DNA of 56,444 bases from Dysgonomonas sp. UBA7710 (GCF_002482385.1 NZ_DLFW01000019.1:1-56444), one strand, 5' to 3'; positions 25,752 to 34,581 are shown, counted from the stretch's first letter. Made by a program: numbers and translations. Notes: generated from the sequence alone by a model not told the origin.

Positions 25752-25936
25752 TAGAGGGTGTGTCAAAAGCCAAATTGCACTATCAAATTATTACCCTCTT
25801 TGTCATTGGCTCCGCTTCGCTCTGCCGAACGCTGTTTCTGAATGCAATGAAGAATCCCGACCCTCCAGACACGAGATGTTTCACTCCGTTCAACATGACA
25901 AAATGAAAGTAAAAATTACTTTTGACACACCCTCTA
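25752..25936. mobile_element. MITE-like element with perfect 18-base terminal inverted repeats
   Basis: Ends TAGAGGGTGTGTCAAAAG (25752-25769) and its exact reverse complement (25919-25936). The 185-base interior has no transposase; it holds an inverted copy of the TTCTGAACGAAG-type repeat (25871-25900). Taking GAGGGTG as the true end leaves TA on both sides as a possible two-base target duplication. The short open frame across it (25682-25906) is not a gene. Confidence 0.8.
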
Positions 25937-26154
25937 CCCATATAGATAAAATTTCCAAATATCGGTTCACATTAAATGCGGATAATAGAACACATCTAAT
26001 CTTATTTAATATAAACTTTGTTGTCTTTTTTTTGTAAAAATTTGTGTATTAGTATGTTATTTAATATTCCGGCGAATTTTCCGTAATAAATGTATCCGGA
26101 GAAAATGATACAATCAAAAGTTAAAAATTCTTTCTTTTATATCTTTATTAAAGA

Positions 26155-26203
26155 AATTCAAAAAAACTACAAAATTGACCTGTATTCTTGTGTGAAATAT
26201 AAT
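26155..26203 (+). promoter_or_regulatory. TTGACC-N17-TATAAT promoter-like site, shared upstream sequence
   Basis: TTGACC (26175-26180) and TATAAT (26198-26203) are 17 bases apart, ahead of the lipoprotein gene at 26246. The bases before it (about 26155-26180) resemble those before the gene at 27886: AATTCAAAAA, then CTACAAAATTGAC. The rest of 25937-26245 is AT-rich without a gene. Confidence 0.45.
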
Positions 26204-26245
26204 TTATTATAGAGTAATCCTTTAACAATAATTAGATTTACAAAA

Positions 26246-26764
26246 ATGAAAATGAAAACGAAAATGAAATTTTTATTTATCTCGCTAGTCGCATTGTCGT
26301 TACTCCCAGCCTTTAATTCTTGCAAGAATGATGATGACGATTCGGATTCTCTTGTGGGTACATGGTACTACAGAGACGTCGCAGCCGGGGAAATAAAGAC
26401 CAACAGCGCGGCTAATGACGCGATAATAAAATCTTATGTCGCGAGAGAAGGAGTAGACGAGTATATAGGCTTTTGGTACGAATTCAGCACGAACGGCACA
26501 TTCCGGAGTTCTTATAAGGACGAAAAGCCGTTAACAGCTACATATACCTATGCGAACGGGTTTTTGACCTTTATAACTGAGGGGGAAAGAGACAAAGAGA
26601 CAATGAAAGTTTCGGTCGCAAGTGATGTGATGACATTTGAGAAGGATTATACGAACAGATGCAGCAATTTGTCTCAAAGTGAACTAAGAGATCTGGGCGT
26701 CAATGATCCGGGTAGTTTTAGGGTGACTAAGGCCATTGGAAAAATAAATTTTCTTAAAAGGTAA
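26246..26764 (+). CDS. small lipoprotein, lipocalin-like domain
   Basis: 172 residues. The signal sequence ends in the lipobox LLPAFNSC, and acidic residues (K-N-D-D-D-D-S-D) follow the Cys, as in Bacteroidota surface-exposed lipoproteins. The body starts L-V-G-T-W-Y-Y-R and contains the W-Y-E-F-S-T-N-G-T-F-R and Y-T-Y-A-N-G-F-L-T strands, the pattern of lipocalin-like lipoproteins of this phylum. The start could also be the ATG at 26264. The upstream site resembles that of the lipoprotein gene at 27886, so they may share control. No ligand is known. Confidence 0.75.
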   Translation: MKMKTKMKFLFISLVALSLLPAFNSCKNDDDDSDSLVGTWYYRDVAAGEIKTNSAANDAIIKSYVAREGVDEYIGFWYEFSTNGTFRSSYKDEKPLTATYTYANGFLTFITEGERDKETMKVSVASDVMTFEKDYTNRCSNLSQSELRDLGVNDPGSFRVTKAIGKINFLKR

Positions 26765-26864
26765 GACAGTACGGATTAAGTAAACGATAATAATTAATGT
26801 CACATTAGTTACGATGTCTGTAAGGGTGGACCTGTGTATTAATACAGATTAAAAATAACGATAT

Positions 26865-27359
26865 ATGCATGAAAATTTAAAAAATATCCATGTGGGTAAG
26901 CTGATCCACCGGTATATGGAGGAATGCGGCATAGATGTTGAACGTGCTGCCGCCTTCCTGAAAGTAGACGAAGAGGAACTGGAGCAAATGTACACCCGGA
27001 AGTCTTTGGATTGTGATACACTGCTTCGCTGGAGCAAGTTGCTCAAATACGATTTCTTCCGTATCTATTCCCAGCATCTGATCCTGTATTCGCCTCAGGA
27101 TACCAATATAACCAAGCGTAAAAAGAAAGTAAAAAGCAGCTTGCCTGATTTTAAGAAGAATATCTACACGGAGGAGGTAATCTATTATTTAGTAGAGTTG
27201 GTTGTAAACGGGAAAAAGACATATAAACAAATAAAGACAGAATACAATATCCCTTCCACTACTGTTCTTCGCTGGATACATAAATACGGGAAGCCGGAAG
27301 ATGAAAAGATGGACGATACTCCGCCGAATGAGAATACAGACAAAAATAAAATAAGCTGA
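26865..27359 (+). CDS. helix-turn-helix protein (transposase-type HTH), first of pair
   Basis: 164 residues. The N-terminal region (about 8-70) resembles an Xre-like domain used in a Bacteroidota family: H-V-G-K-L-I-H, A-A-A-F-L-K-V and L-L-R-W-S-K-L-L-K-Y-D-F-F. The C-terminal region (about 100-140) is a transposase-like HTH: Y-T-E-E-V-I-Y-Y-L-V-E-L-V and T-Y-K-Q-I-K-T-E-Y-N-I-P-S-T-T-V-L-R-W-I. No catalytic transposase domain follows, so it is probably a regulator derived from an IS3-type OrfA-like module. It is 4 bases from the next gene, which encodes a second HTH protein. Confidence 0.75.
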   Translation: MHENLKNIHVGKLIHRYMEECGIDVERAAAFLKVDEEELEQMYTRKSLDCDTLLRWSKLLKYDFFRIYSQHLILYSPQDTNITKRKKKVKSSLPDFKKNIYTEEVIYYLVELVVNGKKTYKQIKTEYNIPSTTVLRWIHKYGKPEDEKMDDTPPNENTDKNKIS

Positions 27360-27363
27360 TACT

Positions 27364-27720
27364 ATGGATAACAGGCCTTTTTATCATAAGTTGTATGCCG
27401 ACCTTATCCGGGATAAATATCCCGACAAAATGCCGGATTGCTCCGGTTATCTGCAAAAAGAAAACTGGACGGCGCTGGATGTTATACAAGTCAATGAACT
27501 ACTTTTCGGTTCAAAGACGAGAACCGGTTTGTCTATTGATAAGAAGCACCGGGCCTATGACAAGGAAAGTATACAACAAATCCTTTTATACCAACAGAAC
27601 AATATGTTGAATAATAATGAGCTTGCCAACAAGTACGGACTCAGCAGGAATACCCTCGCCAAATGGAAAAAACTTTATCCCGACCTGTGTGGCCAAAGTG
27701 AGACAGTACCGGATAAATAA
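27364..27720 (+). CDS. helix-turn-helix protein, second of pair
   Basis: 118 residues; HTH in the C-terminal half, with N-N-E-L-A-N-K-Y-G-L-S-R-N-T-L-A-K-W-K-K at about residues 83-102. The N-terminal half (F-Y-H-K-L-Y-A-D-L-I-R-D-K-Y-P) is predicted helical and I do not recognise it. It starts 4 bases after the first HTH gene. Such two-gene sets occur together in Bacteroidota; their role is unknown. A regulator of the neighbouring lipoprotein genes would be a reasonable guess. Confidence 0.72.
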   Translation: MDNRPFYHKLYADLIRDKYPDKMPDCSGYLQKENWTALDVIQVNELLFGSKTRTGLSIDKKHRAYDKESIQQILLYQQNNMLNNNELANKYGLSRNTLAKWKKLYPDLCGQSETVPDK

Positions 27721-27770
27721 AATTTGTCAGATCAATGAATAATATGGAAAAATTCAAAAATTCTACAAAA

Positions 27771-27800
27771 TTGACAGGTTACTTTTATATACAATATAAA
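27771..27800 (+). promoter_or_regulatory. TTGACA-N18-TATAAA promoter-like site
   Basis: Ahead of the NlpE-like gene. The bases before it (27751-27776, AATTCAAAAATTCTACAAAA then TTGACA) match the sequence upstream of the lipoprotein gene at 26246. TATAAA is at 27795-27800. Confidence 0.45.
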
Positions 27801-27885
27801 TTATAAATAATACCGGAATGATTACCGGATTCGCTTTCGCAATAAATGGATGTTTGTGAAAGACTTACTTTTAAATATTTTATAT

Positions 27886-28656
27886 ATGAAAAGATTTATT
27901 TTTATTGCAGTCATAGCTGCATCGTTATTCTTACTATTTGAGGCATGCAAACAAAAGGGAAAGTCTGAACAGGACGATGTTGCCGATATTCATAATCCCG
28001 AAAACAGCCTGGATTGGGAGGGTCTCTATATAGGGACTATTCCGTGCGCCGACTGTGAAGGCATTGAAGTTTCGGTGACTCTGAACGAAGATAATACCTA
28101 TGTAATGCATTATTATTATATCGGTAAGGAAAACAAAGTAGAACCATTTAGAGGGACATTCACATGGAACGAGGACGGAAGCACTGTAATATTCAGCGAC
28201 AAAACCATGCCCCATTACTTTAAAGTAGGTGAAAATACACTGACGCAACTCGATATGGAAGGTAAGCCGATAGAGGGCGAACTGGCCGTCAGGTATATCC
28301 TTAACAAGATCGAACAGGATAAAGAGCATAACTCCAGAAACAGTTTGGACTGGGACGGAGACTATACCGGAAAGATCCCTTGTGCCGATTGTCCGGGTAT
28401 CAGAGTTCTGATTACACTGAATCAGGATGAGACATATAAGGTAAAATATACATATATAGACAGGAAAGGCGCACCTGCTATTTATACGGGAAAGTTTATC
28501 TGGGATGATAATGGAAGCATAATCACGCTGGATAGTAAGGACATCCCTCCTCACTATAAAGTCGGAGAAAACAAACTGATACAGCTCGATATGGAAGGCA
28601 AGCCGATAGAAGGTGAACTTGCCAATATGTATGTACTGGCAAAAGTGCCTCAATAG
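27886..28656 (+). CDS. lipoprotein with two NlpE-like domains
   Basis: 256 residues from the ATG at 27886, which puts the lipobox (L-L-F-E-A-C, Cys21) in place; an upstream start at 27850 would not. Two copies of the NlpE N-terminal domain follow, each beginning N-S-L-D-W-x-G and carrying G-x-I-P-C-A-D-C (copy 1 Cys54/Cys57) and ending near K-V-G-E-N and L-D-M-E-G-K-P-I-E-G-E-L-A. NlpE senses outer-membrane lipoprotein stress and copper in E. coli; a single domain is usual, so the duplication is notable. Cysteine pairs in both copies suggest disulphides or metal binding in the periplasm. No CpxA-like kinase is adjacent. Confidence 0.85.
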   Translation: MKRFIFIAVIAASLFLLFEACKQKGKSEQDDVADIHNPENSLDWEGLYIGTIPCADCEGIEVSVTLNEDNTYVMHYYYIGKENKVEPFRGTFTWNEDGSTVIFSDKTMPHYFKVGENTLTQLDMEGKPIEGELAVRYILNKIEQDKEHNSRNSLDWDGDYTGKIPCADCPGIRVLITLNQDETYKVKYTYIDRKGAPAIYTGKFIWDDNGSIITLDSKDIPPHYKVGENKLIQLDMEGKPIEGELANMYVLAKVPQ

Positions 28657-28766
28657 AATCCGGAGATTATTAAATATACCTTACACTCGATATATAAAAA
28701 AGGAATATGTCTGTCAGCAGACAAGTCTGATTTCTTTACCTGATTTGTAAATTGAATAAACCGATA

Positions 28767-30269
28767 ATGACGCAGAAATCAAAACTACAGAAGGCGAAGC
28801 GGCGGCTATCAGCTGCCGCTTACGCGGTTCTAATCTTTACTACGGGTATAAATGCTCAAGTAACTGTGGCCATGGGAGTTCCATGTGTAAATATTTCTAT
28901 ACCCGGCTTAGGGCAAGAAGATAATCCGGATGACACAGCTGATGCTAATATGCGGGTAATTTTGCCCGGCATAGACCTGAACGGCCTGACTACGATTACT
29001 AATGTAAAAGATTCTGTTTGTTTGGATCTGAAATATAAGGATGTATTTTGGAAACGCACCATTGCGCCCTCTGTTCTTCTGGGGCTGTCTGCCATTTCCT
29101 GGAAATCGGATGAAAGTGTAAGAGCTATCAGGAACCGCTATACTCCCGGTTTTCGGAGTACGCTTGACAACTATACGCAATATGTCCCTGCGGCTACGGT
29201 TTTTGCCTTAAAATTATCCGGGGTTAAAGGACGCAATAAACTTGGGCGATCTGTCCTGAACTGGGGTGGGGGAATGGCTGTCATGGGAGGGCTGGTCAAT
29301 GGGGTGAAATACTCTGCCAGAGTTATGCGTCCCGATGGGACGACGAGGAATTCCTTTCCTTCCGGGCACACCGCAACAGCTTTTATGAACGCGACGTTCA
29401 TGCATAAAGAGTATGGACAGGAAAATCCGCTGTATAGTGTTTTAGGATATTCAATGGCTACTTATACGGGTATAAGCCGGAGCCTGAATAACCGCCACTG
29501 GCTCTCGGATATTCTGGCCGGAGCCGGTATTGGTATTTTATCCACGGAATTGAGCTATCTGATAATCGATAGTTTCTATAAAAACAAAGGGGACTTCTTC
29601 TCTCCTTTCGATGTGAACAAAGAATTGGAAAAACATTCGTTCTTATCTATAAAATTAGGAAACGCCTTTTATCTGGACGGATTAAAGTCGTTTGATAAAT
29701 TAGGTCTGGAAGGAGCCATGGAAGGAGCATACTTTTTTAATAAAAAATGGGGGATTGGCGGAGAACTGGGCTTTATGCATATGCCGTTCGAACAGGAAGT
29801 TATCGACCTTTTTGACCAGGAAGATTTGCCGGAAGATATAACCAATACGCGTATGGATGTTCAATCGCTGGGTTTTACCTCTCTGATGATCGGAGGATAT
29901 TACTCGAAAGCTTTAGGTGCTAAACTTATATTGCAAGGTAAAATACTTGCGGGTTTCGGAACAGGTATCGGGGGTAATATGAACATCAAGGCCGACCGGA
30001 ATATAGACGGCGTAATATCAGAAATCGATATTCCTTTTATGGAATATACGGTAGGCAGTTCATGGATGATAGGCGGGGGAGTTTCCCTTACCGGAATGGT
30101 CGCGCCTACTTTGGGTTTAGCCCTGTATATGGATTACAAGTACGCTAACCCGAAGATCGAAACATCTGTCTCGAAATATTACGAAGATATAGACAACAGA
30201 CTTTTGGATAAAGGGCGCTTACCTATAAGTTCTTTATCTGCGGGGCTTAAGCTGATATCTTTTTTTTGA
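28767..30269 (+). CDS. PAP2-type phosphatase fused to a predicted outer-membrane beta-barrel
   Basis: 500 residues from the ATG at 28767. An N-terminal signal ends near I-N-A, and the mature chain begins QVTVAMG, like the Q-V-T-I-G proteins. The PAP2 active site is complete: K181-x6-R188-P, P-S-G-H (198-201), and S-R (237-238)-x5-H244-x3-D248. After residue 270 come amphipathic strands (G-A-M-E-G-A-Y-F-F, G-G-E-L-G-F-M-H, W-M-I-G-G-G-V-S-L) ending in a terminal F, consistent with an eight-strand barrel. A lipid or lipid A phosphatase held at the outer membrane is likely. It is followed by tamL after 92 bases. Confidence 0.82.
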   Translation: MTQKSKLQKAKRRLSAAAYAVLIFTTGINAQVTVAMGVPCVNISIPGLGQEDNPDDTADANMRVILPGIDLNGLTTITNVKDSVCLDLKYKDVFWKRTIAPSVLLGLSAISWKSDESVRAIRNRYTPGFRSTLDNYTQYVPAATVFALKLSGVKGRNKLGRSVLNWGGGMAVMGGLVNGVKYSARVMRPDGTTRNSFPSGHTATAFMNATFMHKEYGQENPLYSVLGYSMATYTGISRSLNNRHWLSDILAGAGIGILSTELSYLIIDSFYKNKGDFFSPFDVNKELEKHSFLSIKLGNAFYLDGLKSFDKLGLEGAMEGAYFFNKKWGIGGELGFMHMPFEQEVIDLFDQEDLPEDITNTRMDVQSLGFTSLMIGGYYSKALGAKLILQGKILAGFGTGIGGNMNIKADRNIDGVISEIDIPFMEYTVGSSWMIGGGVSLTGMVAPTLGLALYMDYKYANPKIETSVSKYYEDIDNRLLDKGRLPISSLSAGLKLISFF

Positions 30270-30361
30270 TTTCTATTGTAGGCTATGCCAAAGTTTCGGT
30301 GGAAAGTTTTCGAATAGATGATAATAATTGCGAAGCCCGGTTAGATTACATTTTATTGCCC

Positions 30362-32641
30362 ATGAAAAGTAGAATTTGGAAGAATACACAGTGGAAAATC
30401 GTACGGATAATACTATTTCTTGTACTTTCTGCGTGTAATACGACTAAAAATATTCCGGAAGGTAGTTACCTGCTGGATGATTTTAATATCAGGCATGATA
30501 CGGAAAATTCGACGTCTTACTTAAAGGATTTTGTCTGGCAGCAACCTAATTCCGGTTTTTTATTACTGGAAAAAGTCCGCCTCGGTATATACAGCATGGC
30601 CGGACAGGATACGGCCAAATGGCTGGACCGGGCTCTCCTGAAAATCGGGTATCCCCCCGTGATATTTAGTAACAGGCAGACGGCCATGTCTATGGATCAG
30701 CTTAAAAGGCAGCTGAATAATCAGGGATATCTGAATGCAGAAGTAGATACAACCCTTAAAATAAAAGGGAGAAAAATATCTGTCACCTATAATCTGAAGG
30801 GAGGTATTCCTTATCGTATACGGAATTATACCTATACTTTCAGTGATACCGCTATGACCGGAATTATAAATCGGAACCCGGTAGAACCCTTATTGGAAAA
30901 AGGAGATATGTTCGATCTGGATATGATGGAACGGGAGCGGCTCCAAACAGGCAACACAATGCGTAATGCAGGGTATTTCGGCTTCTCGAAAGAATATTTG
31001 TTCTTCAAAGCCGACACAACGCTCAACTCGCATGAAGTAGATTTGTTTATGGATGTTTATCCCTTAAAAAACGGTCGGCCGCACAGGCGTTACAAAATAG
31101 ATGGTATCACCGTGATTTCCGGAGAGAGTCCGTCTGATACAGAGGCCGATACCACCGACATAAATGGTATAAGGATCATACGGGGAAAAGATAATTTTCT
31201 GCGAAATTCAACTGTTATCCGCAATACTCATATAAAAAAGGGAGCCTATTTTTCTGATAATGTGTTGAGTAAAACATATGATGCGTATAATAAAATGAAC
31301 GCTGTAAAGCTGACGAATATCGAGCTTTCGCCATCCCTGAAAGACAGTTCTACACTCGATGCTACTATTACATTACTGCCGGCGGATATGCACAAGATTA
31401 AAGCCGGGCTTACCGGCACAAATGCTGTAGGGGATTTTGGGATTGCTCCGGATTTAACATACCTACATCAGAACTTTTTTAACGGAGGAGAACAATTCAG
31501 TATAAAGCTAAAAGGCGCCTATGAATTTATTGCCGGAGGCAGGAATCGTGATCTTCTGAGCCGAAGTTATTTTGAATATGGGATTGAATCAGGTCTTTCT
31601 TTTCCGATGTTTCTATTTCCATGGCTGAGAGAGAGTTGGCGCGAACATCCGTCGGCAAGCAGTAGTATTTCTATCGGGCTAAGGAATCAACACAGACATG
31701 AATACAATCGGCAGTTCTTTAATATGACGCTTGCTTATGACTGGTCGACATACAAGGACAGGCTTCGTAGTAAATTGGAACTAATCGACATAACTTATGT
31801 ACATATGCCATGGGTGTCAGAGCAATTTGACAGCATTTACCTCAGTTCTGGCAATTCAATGCTGGCTGCAAGCTACCGGGATGAACTGATCTCACGCACA
31901 GCTTACACATTGACATTAGCTAACGACCGTAACTTTTCTCATCTGGCACCGACATATACCCTCCGGGGATCGGTCGAGGTAGGAGGGTTGCTCCCACGGC
32001 TGGCGAATACCTTAGGCTGGACGAAGGATGAGGAGTGGGCAAAAACTATAATGGGTGTTGACTATGCCGAGTATGTAAAGGTTAGCGCTGATTACGCGCC
32101 GACCTTCCGTTTCTCAAAGAAACATACATTGGCATACCATGTCATGTTGGGTTTGGCATTTCCTTATGGCAATTCGCCTACAGTTCCTTACGTGAAGCGT
32201 TTCTTTGCCGGAGGGCCCTACAGTATCAGAGGATGGAGTACCTCCACACTGGGGCCGGGGTCGTATAATCCGTTTATTTTTGATGATGACAGGATTGATC
32301 TTCTGGAGCATCTGGGGAATATGAAGTTGGAATTTAGTATCGAAAACAGAATGAAAATAAGTAGCTTACTTGAGTTCGCCCAATTTATCGATGCCGGGAA
32401 TGTATGGACGACGCAGGATTATGAAGGAGAAGCAAGCCGGTTCAGGTTCAATAAATTCTATAAGGAAATTGCCGTTGCATATGGCGTCGGGCTCCGCCTC
32501 GACCTCGGCTATCTCTTGCTTCGCAACGATTTCGGGATAAGAGCTTATGATCCGGTAGAAGACCTGTCGAAACGTTTTGTACTCTTTCGACCCCGATTGA
32601 ATCGTACGGCCTGGCATTTCGGTATAGGATATCCATTCTGA
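30362..32641 (+). CDS. tamL: TamL-type lipoprotein, TamA/BamA-like outer-membrane protein
   Basis: 759 residues from the ATG at 30362. A lipobox (L-V-L-S-A-C) is followed by N-T-T-K-N-I-P-E-G-S-Y-L-L, the typical TamL start. POTRA-like segments lie in the first 330 residues, and a 16-strand barrel follows, with V-P-Y-V-K-R-F-F-A-G-G-P-Y-S-I-R-G-W (about 610-630) and a C-terminal F. TamL replaces TamA in Bacteroidota and, with TamB, helps insert outer-membrane proteins; no tamB is in the window. Upstream of the ATG an open frame continues to 30266, but only the internal start gives a lipoprotein. It is co-directional with the PAP2 gene. Confidence 0.85.
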   Translation: MKSRIWKNTQWKIVRIILFLVLSACNTTKNIPEGSYLLDDFNIRHDTENSTSYLKDFVWQQPNSGFLLLEKVRLGIYSMAGQDTAKWLDRALLKIGYPPVIFSNRQTAMSMDQLKRQLNNQGYLNAEVDTTLKIKGRKISVTYNLKGGIPYRIRNYTYTFSDTAMTGIINRNPVEPLLEKGDMFDLDMMERERLQTGNTMRNAGYFGFSKEYLFFKADTTLNSHEVDLFMDVYPLKNGRPHRRYKIDGITVISGESPSDTEADTTDINGIRIIRGKDNFLRNSTVIRNTHIKKGAYFSDNVLSKTYDAYNKMNAVKLTNIELSPSLKDSSTLDATITLLPADMHKIKAGLTGTNAVGDFGIAPDLTYLHQNFFNGGEQFSIKLKGAYEFIAGGRNRDLLSRSYFEYGIESGLSFPMFLFPWLRESWREHPSASSSISIGLRNQHRHEYNRQFFNMTLAYDWSTYKDRLRSKLELIDITYVHMPWVSEQFDSIYLSSGNSMLAASYRDELISRTAYTLTLANDRNFSHLAPTYTLRGSVEVGGLLPRLANTLGWTKDEEWAKTIMGVDYAEYVKVSADYAPTFRFSKKHTLAYHVMLGLAFPYGNSPTVPYVKRFFAGGPYSIRGWSTSTLGPGSYNPFIFDDDRIDLLEHLGNMKLEFSIENRMKISSLLEFAQFIDAGNVWTTQDYEGEASRFRFNKFYKEIAVAYGVGLRLDLGYLLLRNDFGIRAYDPVEDLSKRFVLFRPRLNRTAWHFGIGYPF

Positions 32642-33061
32642 TTATCTCCCAAATCAATTTATATGCAAAGTAAGCGATTGGTCCATAATCGAAATCTCCT
32701 TTAACGAACATAACTGATTCACAGATTTAACAATTTCTAATAATATATATCCAAAGGTTCTATAAAACAGGCTCTTAGTTGCCAACCTTAATATTAACAG
32801 GGGTATATAATATATGTCAGTATAAAAACAGTGATAATTAACTGTTTTTATATATGCTATAAACAAATCTATTTAGTACTTGTTATATTTTATAAAACAA
32901 AATAATAGTTATTTAACCATAATTTATAATTAACCATACTTTATAATCATACTTAAAAAGGACATTTAATTTTTTTGGAATTGTAATTAATATAGCCACT
33001 CGAATATTTGATTCGTATTATACCCTTAATAAAATCTTTATTTTAACCAAAACTTACAAAT
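32642..33061. other. intergenic region with regulatory palindrome
   Basis: About 420 AT-rich bases without a gene. The only clear structure is the palindromic element at 32821-32852, with the promoter described in the next entry. A short run of open frames on the minus strand is not supported. Confidence 0.6.
32821..32875 (+). promoter_or_regulatory. conserved 20-base element in palindrome, upstream of surface protein 2
   Basis: Inverted copy of the element: AAAAACAGTGATAATTAACT at 32824-32843. It lies in a perfect 12-base inverted repeat (32821-32832 and 32841-32852, 8-base spacer). A -7-like TCTATTTA at 32868-32875 lies 20 bases after the -33-like GTTT, the spacing of the other sites. Transcription would run right into the gene at 33062, with a long leader of about 180 bases. 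Confidence 0.6.
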
Positions 33062-34453
33062 ATGACACATAGAATTTGTCAAAACGGCCGATACAGGCTA
33101 ATATTGTGTTGTTCTTTATTTCTAATAAACAGTTTCTTTGTAATTAGTATGCAGGGACAAGTGACGATTGGCAGCGGAAATCCCCCGGCTAATGGGGCAC
33201 TTCTGGATTTGAAAGAAAATGAAGCTCCCAACGGGGATGTAACAAGTACTAAAGGTATTATTTTCCCGCGTGTCAGGCTGGTCAGCCTGACTTCTTTGAT
33301 GCCCTTGTTAAACGCTACCGATGCGGCTAATGCTACACAAAAGACGATCCACAAAGGGATTGTAGTGTATAACCTGGCTACAAATAACGGTTTGCAGGAA
33401 GACTTATACTTTTGGGATGGCGACGAGTGGCTCAATCTTCACCAGACCAATGGTTATTCGTGGGCCACGCTGGGAAATGCAGGAACAAGTCCCGCAACGA
33501 ATTACATAGGGACATCCGATGCCGTGGATTTAAGCATACGAACCAATGGAACCGAAAGGATGCGTGCTACTGCTACGGGTAACATAGGTATAGCCACAGC
33601 AACGCCCGCCAGTACCCTGACGGTAAATGGGTCTGTTGCTGCGAAATATATAACTCAAACTGGCTCATATACAATTAGTAATAATGATTGTAATGTCACC
33701 TTTACAGGAGGATCAGGAAAATCAACATTTACACTTCCTGCGGCAGCCAGTGGTTCGGGAAATTTTTCAGGAAGAGCGTATTATATCAAAAATGTGAGTA
33801 CCTCCGATACATTGGTTATCACTACGGCGAATACCACTACAGAAAGCATTCGGTTCGGCGGAACCGAACCAAACCGGGCATCCAGAACACTGGCTCCGGG
33901 AAATTATGCCAGACTGGTTTCCACCGGACTGCTTCCCGGTCAATCGGGAACTGCAAATGCTACCTGGGACTGGGATTTTGTGGGTACTATTATTTCACCC
34001 AATTCCAAAAGTATACAATACACCAAGACTATTGTTTCCCCTATCAATGCTAATTCAAAAAATACCGTTGCAGAGTTAGGTAACCTACAAGTAAGATATG
34101 ATGGTTCGACAAGTCCGGGCTTTTTGGAAATCAAGACTAAAGTACAATCCCATTATAGCTGGGTATTCCATAAGTCGGGAGGAGGATCGGCAAATTTAGA
34201 GGCTTATGGACAAAATCCGAATAATGACCCAGCAAACACATGGTCACGACTAAATAGTATATCTTCAAATGGTGTTGAAAATCCCGCAAACTTTAATCAA
34301 AGTAAAAGGGATCTTGCTTATCTTATAATCACACTGCATAATACAAGGGAGGTTTACCGGGTAACCCTTAATGCCAGCGATTCTATCGCTGCAAATGGTA
34401 ACATTCCCGCGACTACTTCATCCGTTACTATTTTTATAGAAAAGCTGGATTAA
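33062..34453 (+). CDS. exported Q-V-T-I-G family surface protein 2
   Basis: 463 residues. A signal peptide ends near M-Q-G, and the mature chain starts QVTIGSGNPPANGALLDLKE, then G-D-V-T-S-T-K-G-I-I-F-P-R-V-R-L. I-V-V-Y-N-L-A-T and L-Y-F-W-D-G-D-E-W follow, the same module as protein 1. Residues 175-330 include a repeat-like segment with N-G-S-V-A-A-K-Y-I-T-Q (a tail-fibre-like motif) and Thr/Ser-rich strands. The C-terminal 120 residues differ from the paralogues and are unknown. A surface-exposed beta-rich protein; regulated probably through the palindrome at 32821. No anchor is evident. Confidence 0.78.
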   Translation: MTHRICQNGRYRLILCCSLFLINSFFVISMQGQVTIGSGNPPANGALLDLKENEAPNGDVTSTKGIIFPRVRLVSLTSLMPLLNATDAANATQKTIHKGIVVYNLATNNGLQEDLYFWDGDEWLNLHQTNGYSWATLGNAGTSPATNYIGTSDAVDLSIRTNGTERMRATATGNIGIATATPASTLTVNGSVAAKYITQTGSYTISNNDCNVTFTGGSGKSTFTLPAAASGSGNFSGRAYYIKNVSTSDTLVITTANTTTESIRFGGTEPNRASRTLAPGNYARLVSTGLLPGQSGTANATWDWDFVGTIISPNSKSIQYTKTIVSPINANSKNTVAELGNLQVRYDGSTSPGFLEIKTKVQSHYSWVFHKSGGGSANLEAYGQNPNNDPANTWSRLNSISSNGVENPANFNQSKRDLAYLIITLHNTREVYRVTLNASDSIAANGNIPATTSSVTIFIEKLD

Positions 34454-34530
34454 AAGTAACCCTGTTTGTTAATGCGGGAGAAAATAATTTCTGATGTGAA
34501 TCCGTTTATATCCCGTTTCGTGACTAACCC

Positions 34531-34561
34531 TTTGTAATATCTTCTAAATAATTTACTTTTG
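34531..34561 (+). promoter_or_regulatory. Bacteroidota-type promoter (TTTG-N19-TACTTTTG) for the two-component genes
   Basis: TTTG at 34531-34534 and TACTTTTG at 34554-34561 are 19 bases apart, matching the primary sigma consensus. The start codon of the response regulator is 20 bases downstream at 34582. Confidence 0.75.
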
Positions 34562-34581
34562 TAACATATATCAGTTGCGAG

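Noticed and set aside
25682..25906. 74-codon plus-strand frame
   Set aside because: Runs through the end of the MITE-like element and repeat DNA; no features of a protein.
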